A stretch of DNA of 34,125 nucleotides from an uncultured Bacilli bacterium. Lineage in GTDB: Bacteria > Bacillota_I > Bacilli_A > ML615J-28 > CAG-313. The stretch spans positions 1-34,125 of the forward strand of contig CALVCV010000016.1 of the NCBI GenBank assembly GCA_944326155.1, in the 5' to 3' direction. The position numbers and the translations under genes were made by a program. This document shows positions 1 to 7,490 of the stretch, in pieces. The first letter of the stretch is position 1, and every line of letters starts with the position of its first letter. The notes beneath the pieces were generated by a model. That model ran no database searches and had not been told where the DNA came from. It saw only the letters and a list, made by a program, of their open reading frames with translations.

Positions 1-100
1 AGTTCATATTTCTAGCTATTTTATTTTTGCTTGGTTTTAAGACTTATCTATAGAGTACTACTTTTTCAGCAGCCTCGTATAGCGTTTCTTTTTTTATATT

Positions 101-1489
101 TTAAAATTCACAATTTTTAGGCGTTCTTGGATAAGGAATAACATCTCTAATATTTTCTACTCCTGTTAAGTACATAATTAATCTTTCAAATCCCATACCA
201 AAACCAGAATGTACACAACCGCCATAACGTCTTGTATCTAAATACCAATTAATTTCTTGTTTATTAATATGAAATTCTTCCATTCTAGCAAGTAATTTTT
301 CTAAATTTTCTTCTCTTTGTGATCCACCCATTAATTCACCTGCTTCAGGAACGACCAAATCCACTGCAGCAACAGTTTTATTATCATCATTTAATTTCAT
401 ATAATAGGCTTTAATAGTTTTAGGCCAGTCAGTAATAAATACAGGACCATTAAAATATTCGGTAATATACTTTTCATGTTCTTTAGCAATGTCCTCATTA
501 TAATCAGGCTCAAATTCCCAATTCTTTTTAGCCTTTTTTAAAATATCAATTACATCATGGTGAGTAATTCTAACGAAGTTGCTATTTAAAAGTTTATTTA
601 ATTTATTTTTTAGACCTTTTTCAACAAATTGATCACAAAAATCAATTTCTTTAAGACATCTATCCATCACAAACTGCACAACATATTTTAACATTTCTTC
701 TTCAATATCCATTAGACCATTTAAATCACAAAAAGCCATCTCAGGTTCAATCATCCAAAATTCATTAGCATGAGTTTTGGTATTAGAATTTTCAGTTCTA
801 AAGGTTGGACCAAACGTATAAATATCAGCAAAAGCCATCGCAAAAGTTTCACCATGTAATTGTCCAGATCCTGTAATAAAAGCTTGTTTGCCAAATAAAT
901 CTTTAGTAAAATCAACTTTACCTTCTTTGTCATATGGTAACTTATTATAATTAAGGGTGGTAATCTTAAACATTTGATCTGAACCTTCACAATCTGCACA
1001 AGTAATCAAAGGTGTATGCACATATACATATCCTCTTTCTTGAAAATAGGTATGGATTGCATATGCCGCAACACTTCTAATTCTAAAAATAGCCGAAAAT
1101 AGATTTGTTCTTGGTCTTAAGTGAGCAACTTCTCTTAAAAACTCTCTAGTATGTCTTTTAGGCTGAATAGGATATCCTTCTGGGCAATCACCTAAAAGTA
1201 CAACTTTTGTCGCATGTAATTCTAATGGTTGTTTTAACTCAGGAGTTAATTTAACAACTCCTACAATATAAACAGAAACTCCTACCCTAAATTTAGAAAT
1301 ATCCGAAAAATTATTAATTTTATCATTATATACAACTTGTAGACTATCAAAATATGATCCATCATTAACATTTAAAAAACCAAATTGAGCTTGGGCACGA
1401 TTGTTTCTTACCCATCCATAAATCTCTACTTTTTTTTGGTCAAAATTTTGTTTGTTTAAAAATAGCTCTTTTATTTTTGTTCTTTTCAT
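101..1489 (-). CDS. asnS: Asparaginyl-tRNA synthetase
   Basis: Charges tRNA-Asn with asparagine in the cytoplasm. The 462-residue protein has an N-terminal OB-fold anticodon-binding domain (about residues 15-105) and a class II catalytic core. Motif 2 is visible as FRTENSNTKTHANEF and motif 3 as GFGMGFERLIMYLTG near the C-terminus. The length and the HSGFGMGFERL signature fit AsnRS better than AspRS, which is longer and has a GAD insertion. The start is supported by an AGGAGG-type ribosome site just upstream on the minus strand. It is the last gene of the leftward series visible here and has its own promoter and T-box leader with an AAC specifier, which independently supports the Asn assignment. 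Identity is firm. Confidence 0.97.
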   Translation of the reverse strand: MKRTKIKELFLNKQNFDQKKVEIYGWVRNNRAQAQFGFLNVNDGSYFDSLQVVYNDKINNFSDISKFRVGVSVYIVGVVKLTPELKQPLELHATKVVLLGDCPEGYPIQPKRHTREFLREVAHLRPRTNLFSAIFRIRSVAAYAIHTYFQERGYVYVHTPLITCADCEGSDQMFKITTLNYNKLPYDKEGKVDFTKDLFGKQAFITGSGQLHGETFAMAFADIYTFGPTFRTENSNTKTHANEFWMIEPEMAFCDLNGLMDIEEEMLKYVVQFVMDRCLKEIDFCDQFVEKGLKNKLNKLLNSNFVRITHHDVIDILKKAKKNWEFEPDYNEDIAKEHEKYITEYFNGPVFITDWPKTIKAYYMKLNDDNKTVAAVDLVVPEAGELMGGSQREENLEKLLARMEEFHINKQEINWYLDTRRYGGCVHSGFGMGFERLIMYLTGVENIRDVIPYPRTPKNCEF

Positions 1490-1505
1490 AAAAACCTCCT
1501 AATAA

Positions 1506-1762
1506 AAAAATCCTTAGGTATTAAACCTAAGGACGAAATCTCGCGGTGCCACCTTAGTTCAAAAGTAAAATGATATGTGCTTTACTTTTGCCCTTTGTTC
1601 CTTTAACGCAGGAAAGACGAATAGTTCTACTAAAATGTTGCCATTTGTTCTTCTATTTGCTCAAAGTGTTCTTTCAATTAAAATTCTTCCTAATTTTTCA
1701 CTATCACTAGGTCACTTTTTTAAGAATTTATAATCTACTTTTCTTATCAACGCATTATCTAT
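1506..1762 (-). promoter_or_regulatory. T-box riboswitch leader of asnS
   Basis: The leader RNA carries the T-box core AAGGTGGCACCGCG (complement of 1542-1555), followed by a terminator hairpin, TCCTTAGGT pairing with ACCTAAGGA (1511-1533), and a run of seven T on the minus strand. Near the 3' side of Stem I, GAAAG is followed by AAC then A (complement of 1668-1670), in the position expected for the specifier; AAC is an Asn codon. Known role of the class: uncharged tRNA pairs with specifier and T-box bulge, stabilises the antiterminator and allows asnS transcription. The exact 5' end is inferred from the promoter. Confidence 0.93.
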
Positions 1763-1766
1763 AAAG

Positions 1767-1795
1767 ATTATAGTATATTTTACCCTCTTTGTCAA
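1767..1795 (-). promoter_or_regulatory. Consensus SigA promoter of asnS
   Basis: On the minus strand TTGACA (1795-1790) is followed after exactly 17 bases by TATAAT (1772-1767): a perfect housekeeping promoter. Transcription would begin near 1760 and run through the T-box leader. Confidence 0.9.
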
Positions 1796-1805
1796 ATTTA
1801 ATTCT

Positions 1806-3167
1806 TTATTTTCCTAAACAAAATTTTGAAAAAAGCTCATCTAATAAACTATCAGTACTAGTTTGGCCAACAATTTCACCTAAATATAGCCAAGCTTTTC
1901 TTAAATAAATATCAACAAAGTCAATTTGATAACCACTTTTTATCACATCTAATGCTTCATCTAACGATACAATTGCACTATGTAATTTTTCAATTTGTCT
2001 TGCATTACTCATATATGTGATATCTTTATTACTGATATTGTTTAAACATAATTTTTTCACAATATGAGATTCTAATTTTTGAATACTAGTTTGATCTTTA
2101 GTACTAATGATAATTGCCTCTTCTTGTTGTAAAACAAGTTTTTGTTCTAAATCAGATTTGTTTACTATTACTAAATGACATTTATTTTTAATAAGATTGA
2201 AGATTTCCTCATCTTCTTTTTGATAAGTCATACTACCATCTAAAACAAATAAAATAATGTCTGCCGTATCTAAAACTTCCTTTGATTTTTTAACTCCTAT
2301 TTGTTCTACAACATCTTTGGTATCTCTAATTCCTGCTGTATCAATCAAATTTAATGTTACATTTTCAAGTTGTATGGTTGCTTCAACTATATCTCTTGTT
2401 GTACCTGGTACATCTGTTACAATCGCTTTATTTTCATTGATAATGGCATTTAAAAGACTACTTTTACCTACATTAGGACGACCAACAATTACTGTATTAA
2501 TTCCATTTTTCAAAAGTTTAGCACTCTTTGCATTTTGTAAAGTAGTATTTAGCTCACTTCTTAGTTTTTTTACTTTTGGTAAAATATCTTTATTGGTTAA
2601 TTCTACAACATCATCATATTCAGGATAGTCAATATTAACCGAAATAGTTGCAATAATATCTAATAATTCTTGCCTTTTATTTAAAACAAAATTACTAATT
2701 TTACCATTTAAGGCACTTGTAGCGATTTTTAAAGCATTTTTGTTTTCAGCAGTAATGACATCCATAACAGCCTCAGCCTTTGTTAAATCAATTCTACCAG
2801 CTAAAAAAGCTCTTTTAGTAAATTCACCTGCTTCGGCTGCTCTTGCACCAATAGTCAATAACAATTCAAAAACTTGATTAGTAACAAATAATCCACCATG
2901 ACAGTTAATTTCTACAACATTTTCTGTTGTATAAGATTTAGGAGCAAGGAATACTGATACTAAAACTTCATCAATTGTTTGTTTTGTCTTATTATCAACA
3001 ATATGGCCATAATGAATAGTATGAGATTTAACTTTAGTTAAATCTCTTCCTTTAAAAACTTGATTTACAATTTGAACAGCTTGATCACCACTTACTCTAA
3101 TTATAGATATAGCGCCTTTGCTTTGTGCTGTCGCAATGCCTACTATTGTATCTTCAAAAAGTTTCAT
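1806..3167 (-). CDS. mnmE: tRNA modification GTPase MnmE (TrmE)
   Basis: GTPase that works with MnmG to build the carboxymethylaminomethyl group on wobble uridine 34 of certain tRNAs. The 453-residue protein has the N-terminal tetrahydrofolate-binding domain (start IVGIATAQSKGAISIIRVSG), a helical domain, and a G domain inserted from about residue 215, with G1 VGRPNVGKSS, the G2/G3 region VPGTTRD and DTAG, and G4 NKSD. It ends in the diagnostic FCLGK (FCxGK) with the catalytic cysteine. A GAGGTG ribosome site precedes the ATG. In Bacillus the order is rpmH-rnpA-yidC-jag-mnmE-mnmG; here jag is followed by mnmE after a gap, and asnS stands where mnmG would be expected. Confidence 0.97.
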   Translation of the reverse strand: MKLFEDTIVGIATAQSKGAISIIRVSGDQAVQIVNQVFKGRDLTKVKSHTIHYGHIVDNKTKQTIDEVLVSVFLAPKSYTTENVVEINCHGGLFVTNQVFELLLTIGARAAEAGEFTKRAFLAGRIDLTKAEAVMDVITAENKNALKIATSALNGKISNFVLNKRQELLDIIATISVNIDYPEYDDVVELTNKDILPKVKKLRSELNTTLQNAKSAKLLKNGINTVIVGRPNVGKSSLLNAIINENKAIVTDVPGTTRDIVEATIQLENVTLNLIDTAGIRDTKDVVEQIGVKKSKEVLDTADIILFVLDGSMTYQKEDEEIFNLIKNKCHLVIVNKSDLEQKLVLQQEEAIIISTKDQTSIQKLESHIVKKLCLNNISNKDITYMSNARQIEKLHSAIVSLDEALDVIKSGYQIDFVDIYLRKAWLYLGEIVGQTSTDSLLDELFSKFCLGK

Positions 3168-3341
3168 TTTTACACCTCATTATCATTATATCAAAAAGGT
3201 TCTTCTTATGTATTTTTTTTACTTAAAAATAAATTTTACAATTTTATTTTTTTACCTTTATTTAAGTTTTTAAAAAAAGTGTAAACATTTTCAAAAGCAT
3301 AAAAAAAATATTTTTTTTAAATTCATATTATAATTCTATTG

Positions 3342-3410
3342 CTCTTTGTGATATTCCTACCATAATTGCAAAGAGAATCCTTAATTTTTATTCAATTCTC
3401 GTTTCTTTTT
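3342..3410 (+). other. Possible structured RNA: two competing hairpins and T-run between mnmE and jag
   Basis: In the 284-base gap between jag and mnmE the plus strand has CTCTTTG (3342-3348) pairing with CAAAGAG (3369-3375), and GAGAAT (3373-3378) pairing with ATTCTC (3395-3400), followed by GTTTCTTTTT. The two hairpins share GAG at 3373-3375, so they exclude each other, as in an attenuator or a small RNA with a terminator. A TATAAT lies upstream at 3329-3334 but has no good -35. No known family is recognised. Structure is seen; function is unknown. Confidence 0.3.
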
Positions 3411-3411
3411 A

Positions 3412-3450
3412 AAATAAAATACTTACCTATTTTCGGTAAGTATTTTATTT
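3412..3450 (-). terminator. Terminator after jag (probably bidirectional)
   Basis: A perfect 16-base inverted repeat (3412-3427 and 3435-3450) with a 7-base loop. Each side is A-rich or T-rich at its end, so it can act in either direction. It lies directly beyond the jag stop codon and closes the rpmH-rnpA-yidC-jag transcript. Confidence 0.85.
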
Positions 3451-3451
3451 T

Positions 3452-4090
3452 TTATTCATTATTTGTTTTTGAGACTGTTTTGGGTTCAATAACCAAATAT
3501 CTACGTGGTTCTACACCTTCTGAATGAGTAGTAACATCTTTCCAATTTGAAAGTTTTGTGTGAATTACTTTTCTTTCATATGCGTTCATATACCTTAGAT
3601 TAACTGGTATTTTCGTTTTAGCAACTTCGCGAGCAATTCTAACTGCCATTTTTTCTAATTTTTCATCACGATTTTTGCGATAATCACCAATATCAACTTT
3701 TACAATTAAACCACTTTCTGTTTCATGATCAAAATATTGATTAACAATTAAAGATGTAACATATTGTAATGCAGCTAATGTTTGTGAATTGTGTCCTATT
3801 AAAGCGCCGTTAGCATCTGTTGTAGTGATTGCATATTCTACAACATTATCACGCATTTTTCTTTCAACAAATCCATCAATACAAGCTTCTTTTAAGAAAG
3901 TCTCTAAAAAATCTTTACCTTTTTTAACCGGATTGGCATCGACTAAAACTTGAACTTGAATTTCATCTCTTGAGCCAACGTTTTCACTAATTACATCAAA
4001 ATACATATCTTTTTTAGCAACACCTAATTCTTTAACTGCTAATTGTTCAATCTCAGCTAAATTTTTACCGATATACATTTTTTCTTTCAT
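3452..4090 (-). CDS. jag: Jag/KhpB RNA-binding protein (Jag-N, KH, R3H)
   Basis: RNA-binding protein known in Firmicutes as Jag (SpoIIIJ-associated) or KhpB, linked to cell elongation and division through RNA binding. The 212-residue protein shows a short Jag-N domain at residues 1-50 (ending ELGVAKKDMYFDVISE), a KH domain around ALIGHNSQTLAALQYVTSL, and a C-terminal R3H domain with the signature NAYERKVIHTKLSNW and EPRRYLVIEP. The KH loop reads IGHNSQ rather than the usual IGKxGxT, so the GxxG loop is altered. It lies 18 bases after yidC, the classical partner, and is the last gene before the terminator. Start at 4090; an in-frame ATG four codons later is an alternative. Confidence 0.93.
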   Translation of the reverse strand: MKEKMYIGKNLAEIEQLAVKELGVAKKDMYFDVISENVGSRDEIQVQVLVDANPVKKGKDFLETFLKEACIDGFVERKMRDNVVEYAITTTDANGALIGHNSQTLAALQYVTSLIVNQYFDHETESGLIVKVDIGDYRKNRDEKLEKMAVRIAREVAKTKIPVNLRYMNAYERKVIHTKLSNWKDVTTHSEGVEPRRYLVIEPKTVSKTNNE

Positions 4091-4108
4091 AATTATTCAC
4101 TCTTTCCT

Positions 4109-5509
4109 CTATAGTTTTTTCTTTAACTTTTCCATTCGTTTACTACTTGTTTTACTATTTAAAGCCATTTGACCCATTGAATATAAGTTACCAATACACC
4201 AATAGATACCAAGTCCTGCTTTACTTGTAAAAACAAATAGGCCCATCATTAACATCATTGTATATAACATAATTTTCATTGATGACTGAGCTCCCCCTCT
4301 TGTTTGTTCATAAGATTGCCTACGATATGCAGGAATATCAGCTTGTGATGCTTGTTGATTTTTCTTTTGTCTTAATTGTGATAACCATTGACTTAAAAAT
4401 TGAGTACCCACAACAATTATCATAAGAATAATAATACCTATAAGTTGTCCAGTGCCAGCAGTTCTATCTTCAAATAAGTTAATACCTAAAAAATGAGGAT
4501 TAATTTCATTTGCCCAGTTATTGTTATAAATTGTTCCTTCATAAGCAATCGTGTAAGGAATTCTAGAAACTGCACGATAAATTGCCATAAATATTGGAAA
4601 TTGAACAAAAGGCATTAAACATCCACCTAAACCTAGTTTATATTTTCTATAAATTTGGGCCATTTCCATTTGCATCATTTGTTTAGATTGTGCGTCTTGT
4701 CGAGTAGCATATTTTTCTTGAATTTTATTAAGTTCGGGTTGCATTAATTGCATTTTTAGAGTCATATCATTTGTTTTGGCATAAATTGGCCATGCAATAG
4801 TACGTACTAAAATAGTTGTTATTAATAAACCAATAATGTAGAAACCTCCAAGTAAATTAGATATTTGTACCATTAACCATGCAATTGGAAAAACTAATAA
4901 ATTATTAAATAAATGACTCCAAAAAGCTTTTCCTGTATAAAAAACAATTGGTTCTGCCTCAACAGTACTAATTCGATCTGATACTTTCAACGCAAATGCA
5001 CAAACTACATCGTTTAAATTTAAATCACTACCTTGATTTTCTTCTATTGATTTAATCAGCCCAGCACTATCAGCATTTGATGCTCCAGTACAATTTCTAA
5101 CATATGTTGCAGCTTTAACCCATCTACTTTCCGTAGAATTATCAGTTGGGACGGCTTTTGTTGCTTTATCAATTAAGTCAAGATACAGCGGAATATCATG
5201 ATTCCTAATAATATCTACTTGATATTGATTTTTTTTACGACTAGCTATTGCTTCATCTTTTATATAATTGTTTACTAGTTCTTTTGCAAAAACTTTTTTA
5301 TCATCTAAAATTTGTTGTTCAGTCTTATCATCAGTTGCTACACCTTCTTCAATTTCTTTATTGATCCAATCAATTAAGTTTAAATCTGTATCATCCGCAT
5401 CAAAAGATGTTTTTGGTGCTGCATTTCCTGTACAACTACAAGATGTAATAAAAAGTAATAAAAAGAGCATAGTCACAAAAAAAAGTTGTTTATATTTCTT
5501 GGTTTTCAC
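4109..5509 (-). CDS. yidC: Membrane protein insertase YidC/SpoIIIJ, lipoprotein form with long outer domain
   Basis: Inserts proteins into the cytoplasmic membrane, alone or with Sec. The 466-residue protein starts with a lipoprotein signal (hydrophobic residues 9-21, lipobox ITSC, Cys24). The conserved core has five membrane segments at about 203-240, 298-313, 357-376, 412-430 and 432-450, with the conserved groove arginine in ILVRTIAWPIY (R236), the coiled cytoplasmic hairpin QPELNKIQEKYATRQ, and a basic C-terminal tail. About 165 extracytoplasmic residues separate the lipobox from the first membrane segment, much longer than in Bacillus SpoIIIJ (261 residues in total). Its start overlaps the end of rnpA by four bases (translational coupling). 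Confidence 0.95.
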   Translation of the reverse strand: MKTKKYKQLFFVTMLFLLLFITSCSCTGNAAPKTSFDADDTDLNLIDWINKEIEEGVATDDKTEQQILDDKKVFAKELVNNYIKDEAIASRKKNQYQVDIIRNHDIPLYLDLIDKATKAVPTDNSTESRWVKAATYVRNCTGASNADSAGLIKSIEENQGSDLNLNDVVCAFALKVSDRISTVEAEPIVFYTGKAFWSHLFNNLLVFPIAWLMVQISNLLGGFYIIGLLITTILVRTIAWPIYAKTNDMTLKMQLMQPELNKIQEKYATRQDAQSKQMMQMEMAQIYRKYKLGLGGCLMPFVQFPIFMAIYRAVSRIPYTIAYEGTIYNNNWANEINPHFLGINLFEDRTAGTGQLIGIIILMIIVVGTQFLSQWLSQLRQKKNQQASQADIPAYRRQSYEQTRGGAQSSMKIMLYTMMLMMGLFVFTSKAGLGIYWCIGNLYSMGQMALNSKTSSKRMEKLKKKL

Positions 5510-5853
5510 TTTTTACCTCCTAAGTATTTTTTACCAATTAAATCGAAAAGAAATATCGTTTCTTGTTCTAATTCAGTGTAATTTGCGCTTTTAGCGCTTG
5601 TTTTAATTACGACAACAAAATCTATATTATGATATAAGTTTAAATATTTAGAAAAAATACTTCTCGCAATTCTTTTTGCCTTGTTTCTTTCAACTGCTTT
5701 TCCATATTTTTTAGAAACTGAAAAAGCAAATCTAGCTATTTTAGTTTCTGTTTTTTTTAAGTAAATAAGATAGTTTTTACTACTTACCTTTTTTCTCATG
5801 TTCACAATTGAGGCTATTTCATGGTTTTTCTTAATTCGATATTTTTTTTTCAT
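5506..5853 (-). CDS. rnpA: Ribonuclease P protein component
   Basis: Protein cofactor of the RNase P ribozyme, which removes 5' leaders from precursor tRNAs. The 115-residue basic protein carries the family signature around GKAVERNKAKRIARSIF (the RNR motif RNxxKRxxR) and an N-terminal RIKKNHEI segment that matches the substrate-binding start of the family. Normal length. It lies between rpmH and yidC, the classic order, and overlaps yidC by four bases. The ribosome site is GAGGTGA upstream of the ATG. A hairpin terminator or attenuator precedes it. Confidence 0.96.
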   Translation of the reverse strand: MKKKYRIKKNHEIASIVNMRKKVSSKNYLIYLKKTETKIARFAFSVSKKYGKAVERNKAKRIARSIFSKYLNLYHNIDFVVVIKTSAKSANYTELEQETIFLFDLIGKKYLGGKK

Positions 5854-5869
5854 TTACTCACCTCAAACT

Positions 5870-5908
5870 AAAAAAAGACCACTCTATACAAAAATGACAG
5901 AAGTGGTC
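5870..5908 (-). terminator. Hairpin with T-run between rpmH and rnpA
   Basis: On the minus strand GACCACT (5908-5902) pairs with AGTGGTC (5883-5877), followed by seven T. It lies between rpmH and rnpA, so it would end most rpmH transcripts and let a fraction through to rnpA-yidC-jag. That would suit the much higher need for ribosomal protein than for RnpA; the attenuation role is inferred. Confidence 0.7.
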
Positions 5909-5932
5909 CAAGTTTTAATATATTATTTTTTA

Positions 5933-6067
5933 CTATGCTGATAATACAGCTCTACCTTTTGAACGTCTACGCGCTAATACTTTTCTTCCGCCAACAGTTG
6001 CCATACGTGCACGGAAACCATGAGTTTTACTATGTTTACGTTTGTTAGGTTGGTATGTTCTTTTCAT
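5933..6067 (-). CDS. rpmH: Ribosomal protein bL34
   Basis: Small 50S subunit protein of 44 residues, unmistakable from [18 protein letters not shown] at the start and [18 protein letters not shown] at the end. Very basic, ends TAG. Preceded by a GGAGGTG ribosome site and a perfect promoter. It sits next to the origin as in most bacteria. Confidence 0.98.
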   Translation of the reverse strand: MKRTYQPNKRKHSKTHGFRARMATVGGRKVLARRRSKGRAVLSA

Positions 6068-6100
6068 ATGAGCACCTCCAATTCAAAACCATGCTTTCTT

Positions 6101-6129
6101 ATTATACTATAATTTGTTATGATTGTCAA
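6101..6129 (-). promoter_or_regulatory. Consensus SigA promoter of rpmH
   Basis: On the minus strand TTGACA (6129-6124), 17-base spacer, TATAAT (6106-6101). Perfect match to the housekeeping consensus. It lies about 35 bases upstream of the rpmH start, so the leader is short, and it should drive rpmH-rnpA-yidC-jag. Confidence 0.9.
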
Positions 6130-6148
6130 ATATTTTTGCTTCTTTGTT

Positions 6149-7264
6149 TTAAATACTAGGTAGTTGTTCAACATCAATCTTATAAATTGTTTTAAAACTA
6201 CCTTCTACACCATTATAAATGCCTCCTGTAGCAACAATATATAATGTTTCAATATTAAACAATTCATCTATTTTATATGTTGCAATAGATAAAGATCTAT
6301 TCTTACTAAAGAAACCATAAATAGAATATACTTTTACATAATTTGAAAAGTTTTCGTCAGTCCCATTAATTTTACCATAAACTTCAAATTTAATATCACT
6401 AATTTCAGGATCAACATTCCATGGATCGGTAGCATTTTCAGCTTTTGGCAATTCGATACTAACTAATCTATTTTCTTTCAAGTAATCCTCTTCAAATTTA
6501 TATTGATTTAGATTAGGAACATCTACTTTAAATTCAAACCTCAAAGAATCTTCTTTAATAGAACCAAGTGCACTTTCTTCCGAGGTTAAAGTTTTAGAAA
6601 CTTTTAAGCGAATGGGTTCTTCTTTATTATCTATATAGTTTGAATTATTCGAATCAATTGTTCTTTCTTCTACATCTTTAAAATCTTTTTCAGGATTTAA
6701 AGAAAGAGTGCTTGTTTTGTATTCTAAAATTCTTGTTGTATCTTCTTCATTGATTTGATATTCAACTCTAATATAATATTCTACTGGAGTTTGATCAAAT
6801 AAATATTCTTCTGTATTGCCATCTTTGGTTATCTCATCGAATTCTTTGGTGGCAAAAGTAGTAAAAGAAGTCAAAGAAGTATAAGTTAAAGTACTCATTT
6901 CTTTTGATGAACTAGTATATTCATCATATCGATAATCATTACTAATTGTTTTTGCGGCTAAATAAATTTTAATGTTTTTAACCGAAGTATTACTTCTTAA
7001 TTTTACAATAGTTAATTGTAAGTCAAAGACACTTTTTTCGTGTTCACCTGTTTTCTCACTTGTTCCAGTAGAAAGTTTTGATTTACGATTTTCGATACTT
7101 CTTAATGTCAAAGCAATTTGGTCATCGTAAGGTTTTTCTTGATAGGATGAAAATCTATTTATTTTAGAATCTCCAAATGAAATTAATATTACACTAAATA
7201 ATATTATTGTATATGCCGCAATTATAAGTATTTTTGTTTTGGCATTTAATCCTTTATTGTTCAT
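6149..7264 (-). CDS. Uncharacterised single-pass membrane protein beside oriC
   Basis: 371 residues of unknown function. An N-terminal membrane segment at about residues 12-29 (ILIIAAYTIILFSVILISFG) follows a short basic stretch (NNKGLNAKTK), with no lipobox or clear cleavage site, so the rest (about 340 residues) is probably outside the cell and anchored. The outer part is rich in Ser, Thr, Glu and Lys and looks beta-rich (alternating stretches such as TRILEYKTSTLSLNPEK). I recognise no motif or catalytic residue. A GAGGTGA ribosome site and a good extended -10 promoter precede the start. It is transcribed away from dnaA toward rpmH and ends just beyond the rpmH promoter, with no clear terminator between. 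Confidence 0.85.
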   Translation of the reverse strand: MNNKGLNAKTKILIIAAYTIILFSVILISFGDSKINRFSSYQEKPYDDQIALTLRSIENRKSKLSTGTSEKTGEHEKSVFDLQLTIVKLRSNTSVKNIKIYLAAKTISNDYRYDEYTSSSKEMSTLTYTSLTSFTTFATKEFDEITKDGNTEEYLFDQTPVEYYIRVEYQINEEDTTRILEYKTSTLSLNPEKDFKDVEERTIDSNNSNYIDNKEEPIRLKVSKTLTSEESALGSIKEDSLRFEFKVDVPNLNQYKFEEDYLKENRLVSIELPKAENATDPWNVDPEISDIKFEVYGKINGTDENFSNYVKVYSIYGFFSKNRSLSIATYKIDELFNIETLYIVATGGIYNGVEGSFKTIYKIDVEQLPSI

Positions 7265-7287
7265 AATTCACCTCATTAGTTGTTATT

Positions 7288-7316
7288 ATTTTATCATATT
7301 ATATTGTTTTTTGCAA
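7288..7316 (-). promoter_or_regulatory. Promoter of the unknown membrane protein
   Basis: On the minus strand TTGCAA (7316-7311), 17-base spacer ending in TGA, then TAAAAT (7293-7288). The TGn before the -10 makes it an extended -10 promoter. It diverges from the dnaA promoter across the DnaA-box cluster. Confidence 0.7.
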
Positions 7317-7360
7317 GTTATATAATTTATGATATTTTTTAACTTTCAACATATCAACAA

Positions 7361-7426
7361 TGTGGAAAAAATGTTTATAATTTTATATTTCTTTTGTGGA
7401 TAAAATGTGGATAACTATGTGGAAAA
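7361..7426 (-). other. oriC: oriC: DnaA-box cluster upstream of dnaA
   Basis: Four DnaA boxes in the same orientation, reading TTATCCACA on the minus strand: TTTTCCACA at 7361-7369 and 7418-7426 (one mismatch each), and exact TTATCCACA at 7395-7403 and 7406-7414. The last three are spaced 11 and 12 bases start to start, about one helix turn. By analogy with Bacillus incA/B this is the upstream half of a bipartite origin and probably also represses the dnaA promoter 20-50 bases downstream. Flanking DNA is AT-rich. Confidence 0.92.
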
Positions 7427-7443
7427 GAATTTTAACTAACTAC

Positions 7444-7472
7444 TTTATATTTTTGTCAAAATATGCTATGAT
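7444..7472 (+). promoter_or_regulatory. dnaA promoter (extended -10)
   Basis: TTTATA (7444-7449), 17-base spacer ending TGC, then TATGAT (7467-7472). The weak -35 is compensated by TGn. The start of transcription would fall only a few bases before the ribosome site AAGAGGTGA, giving a very short leader. DnaA boxes directly upstream suggest autorepression (inference). Confidence 0.65.
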
Positions 7473-7490
7473 ATTTAAGAGGTGATTTTA

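Noticed and set aside
1-100. Gene or terminator downstream of asnS
   Set aside because: I see no clear hairpin with a T-run and no credible reading frame in this short edge; it may lead into a gene outside the window.
2257-2628. Open frames opposite mnmE, gyrA, dnaN and other genes
   Set aside because: They are shadows on the other strand of well-supported genes, without ribosome sites or recognisable domains.
3185-3213. Promoter for mnmE with TATAAT at 3185-3190 (minus strand)
   Set aside because: The -10 is exact, but no acceptable -35 or extended TGn was found at the right distance, and TATAAT is common in this background; left unannotated.
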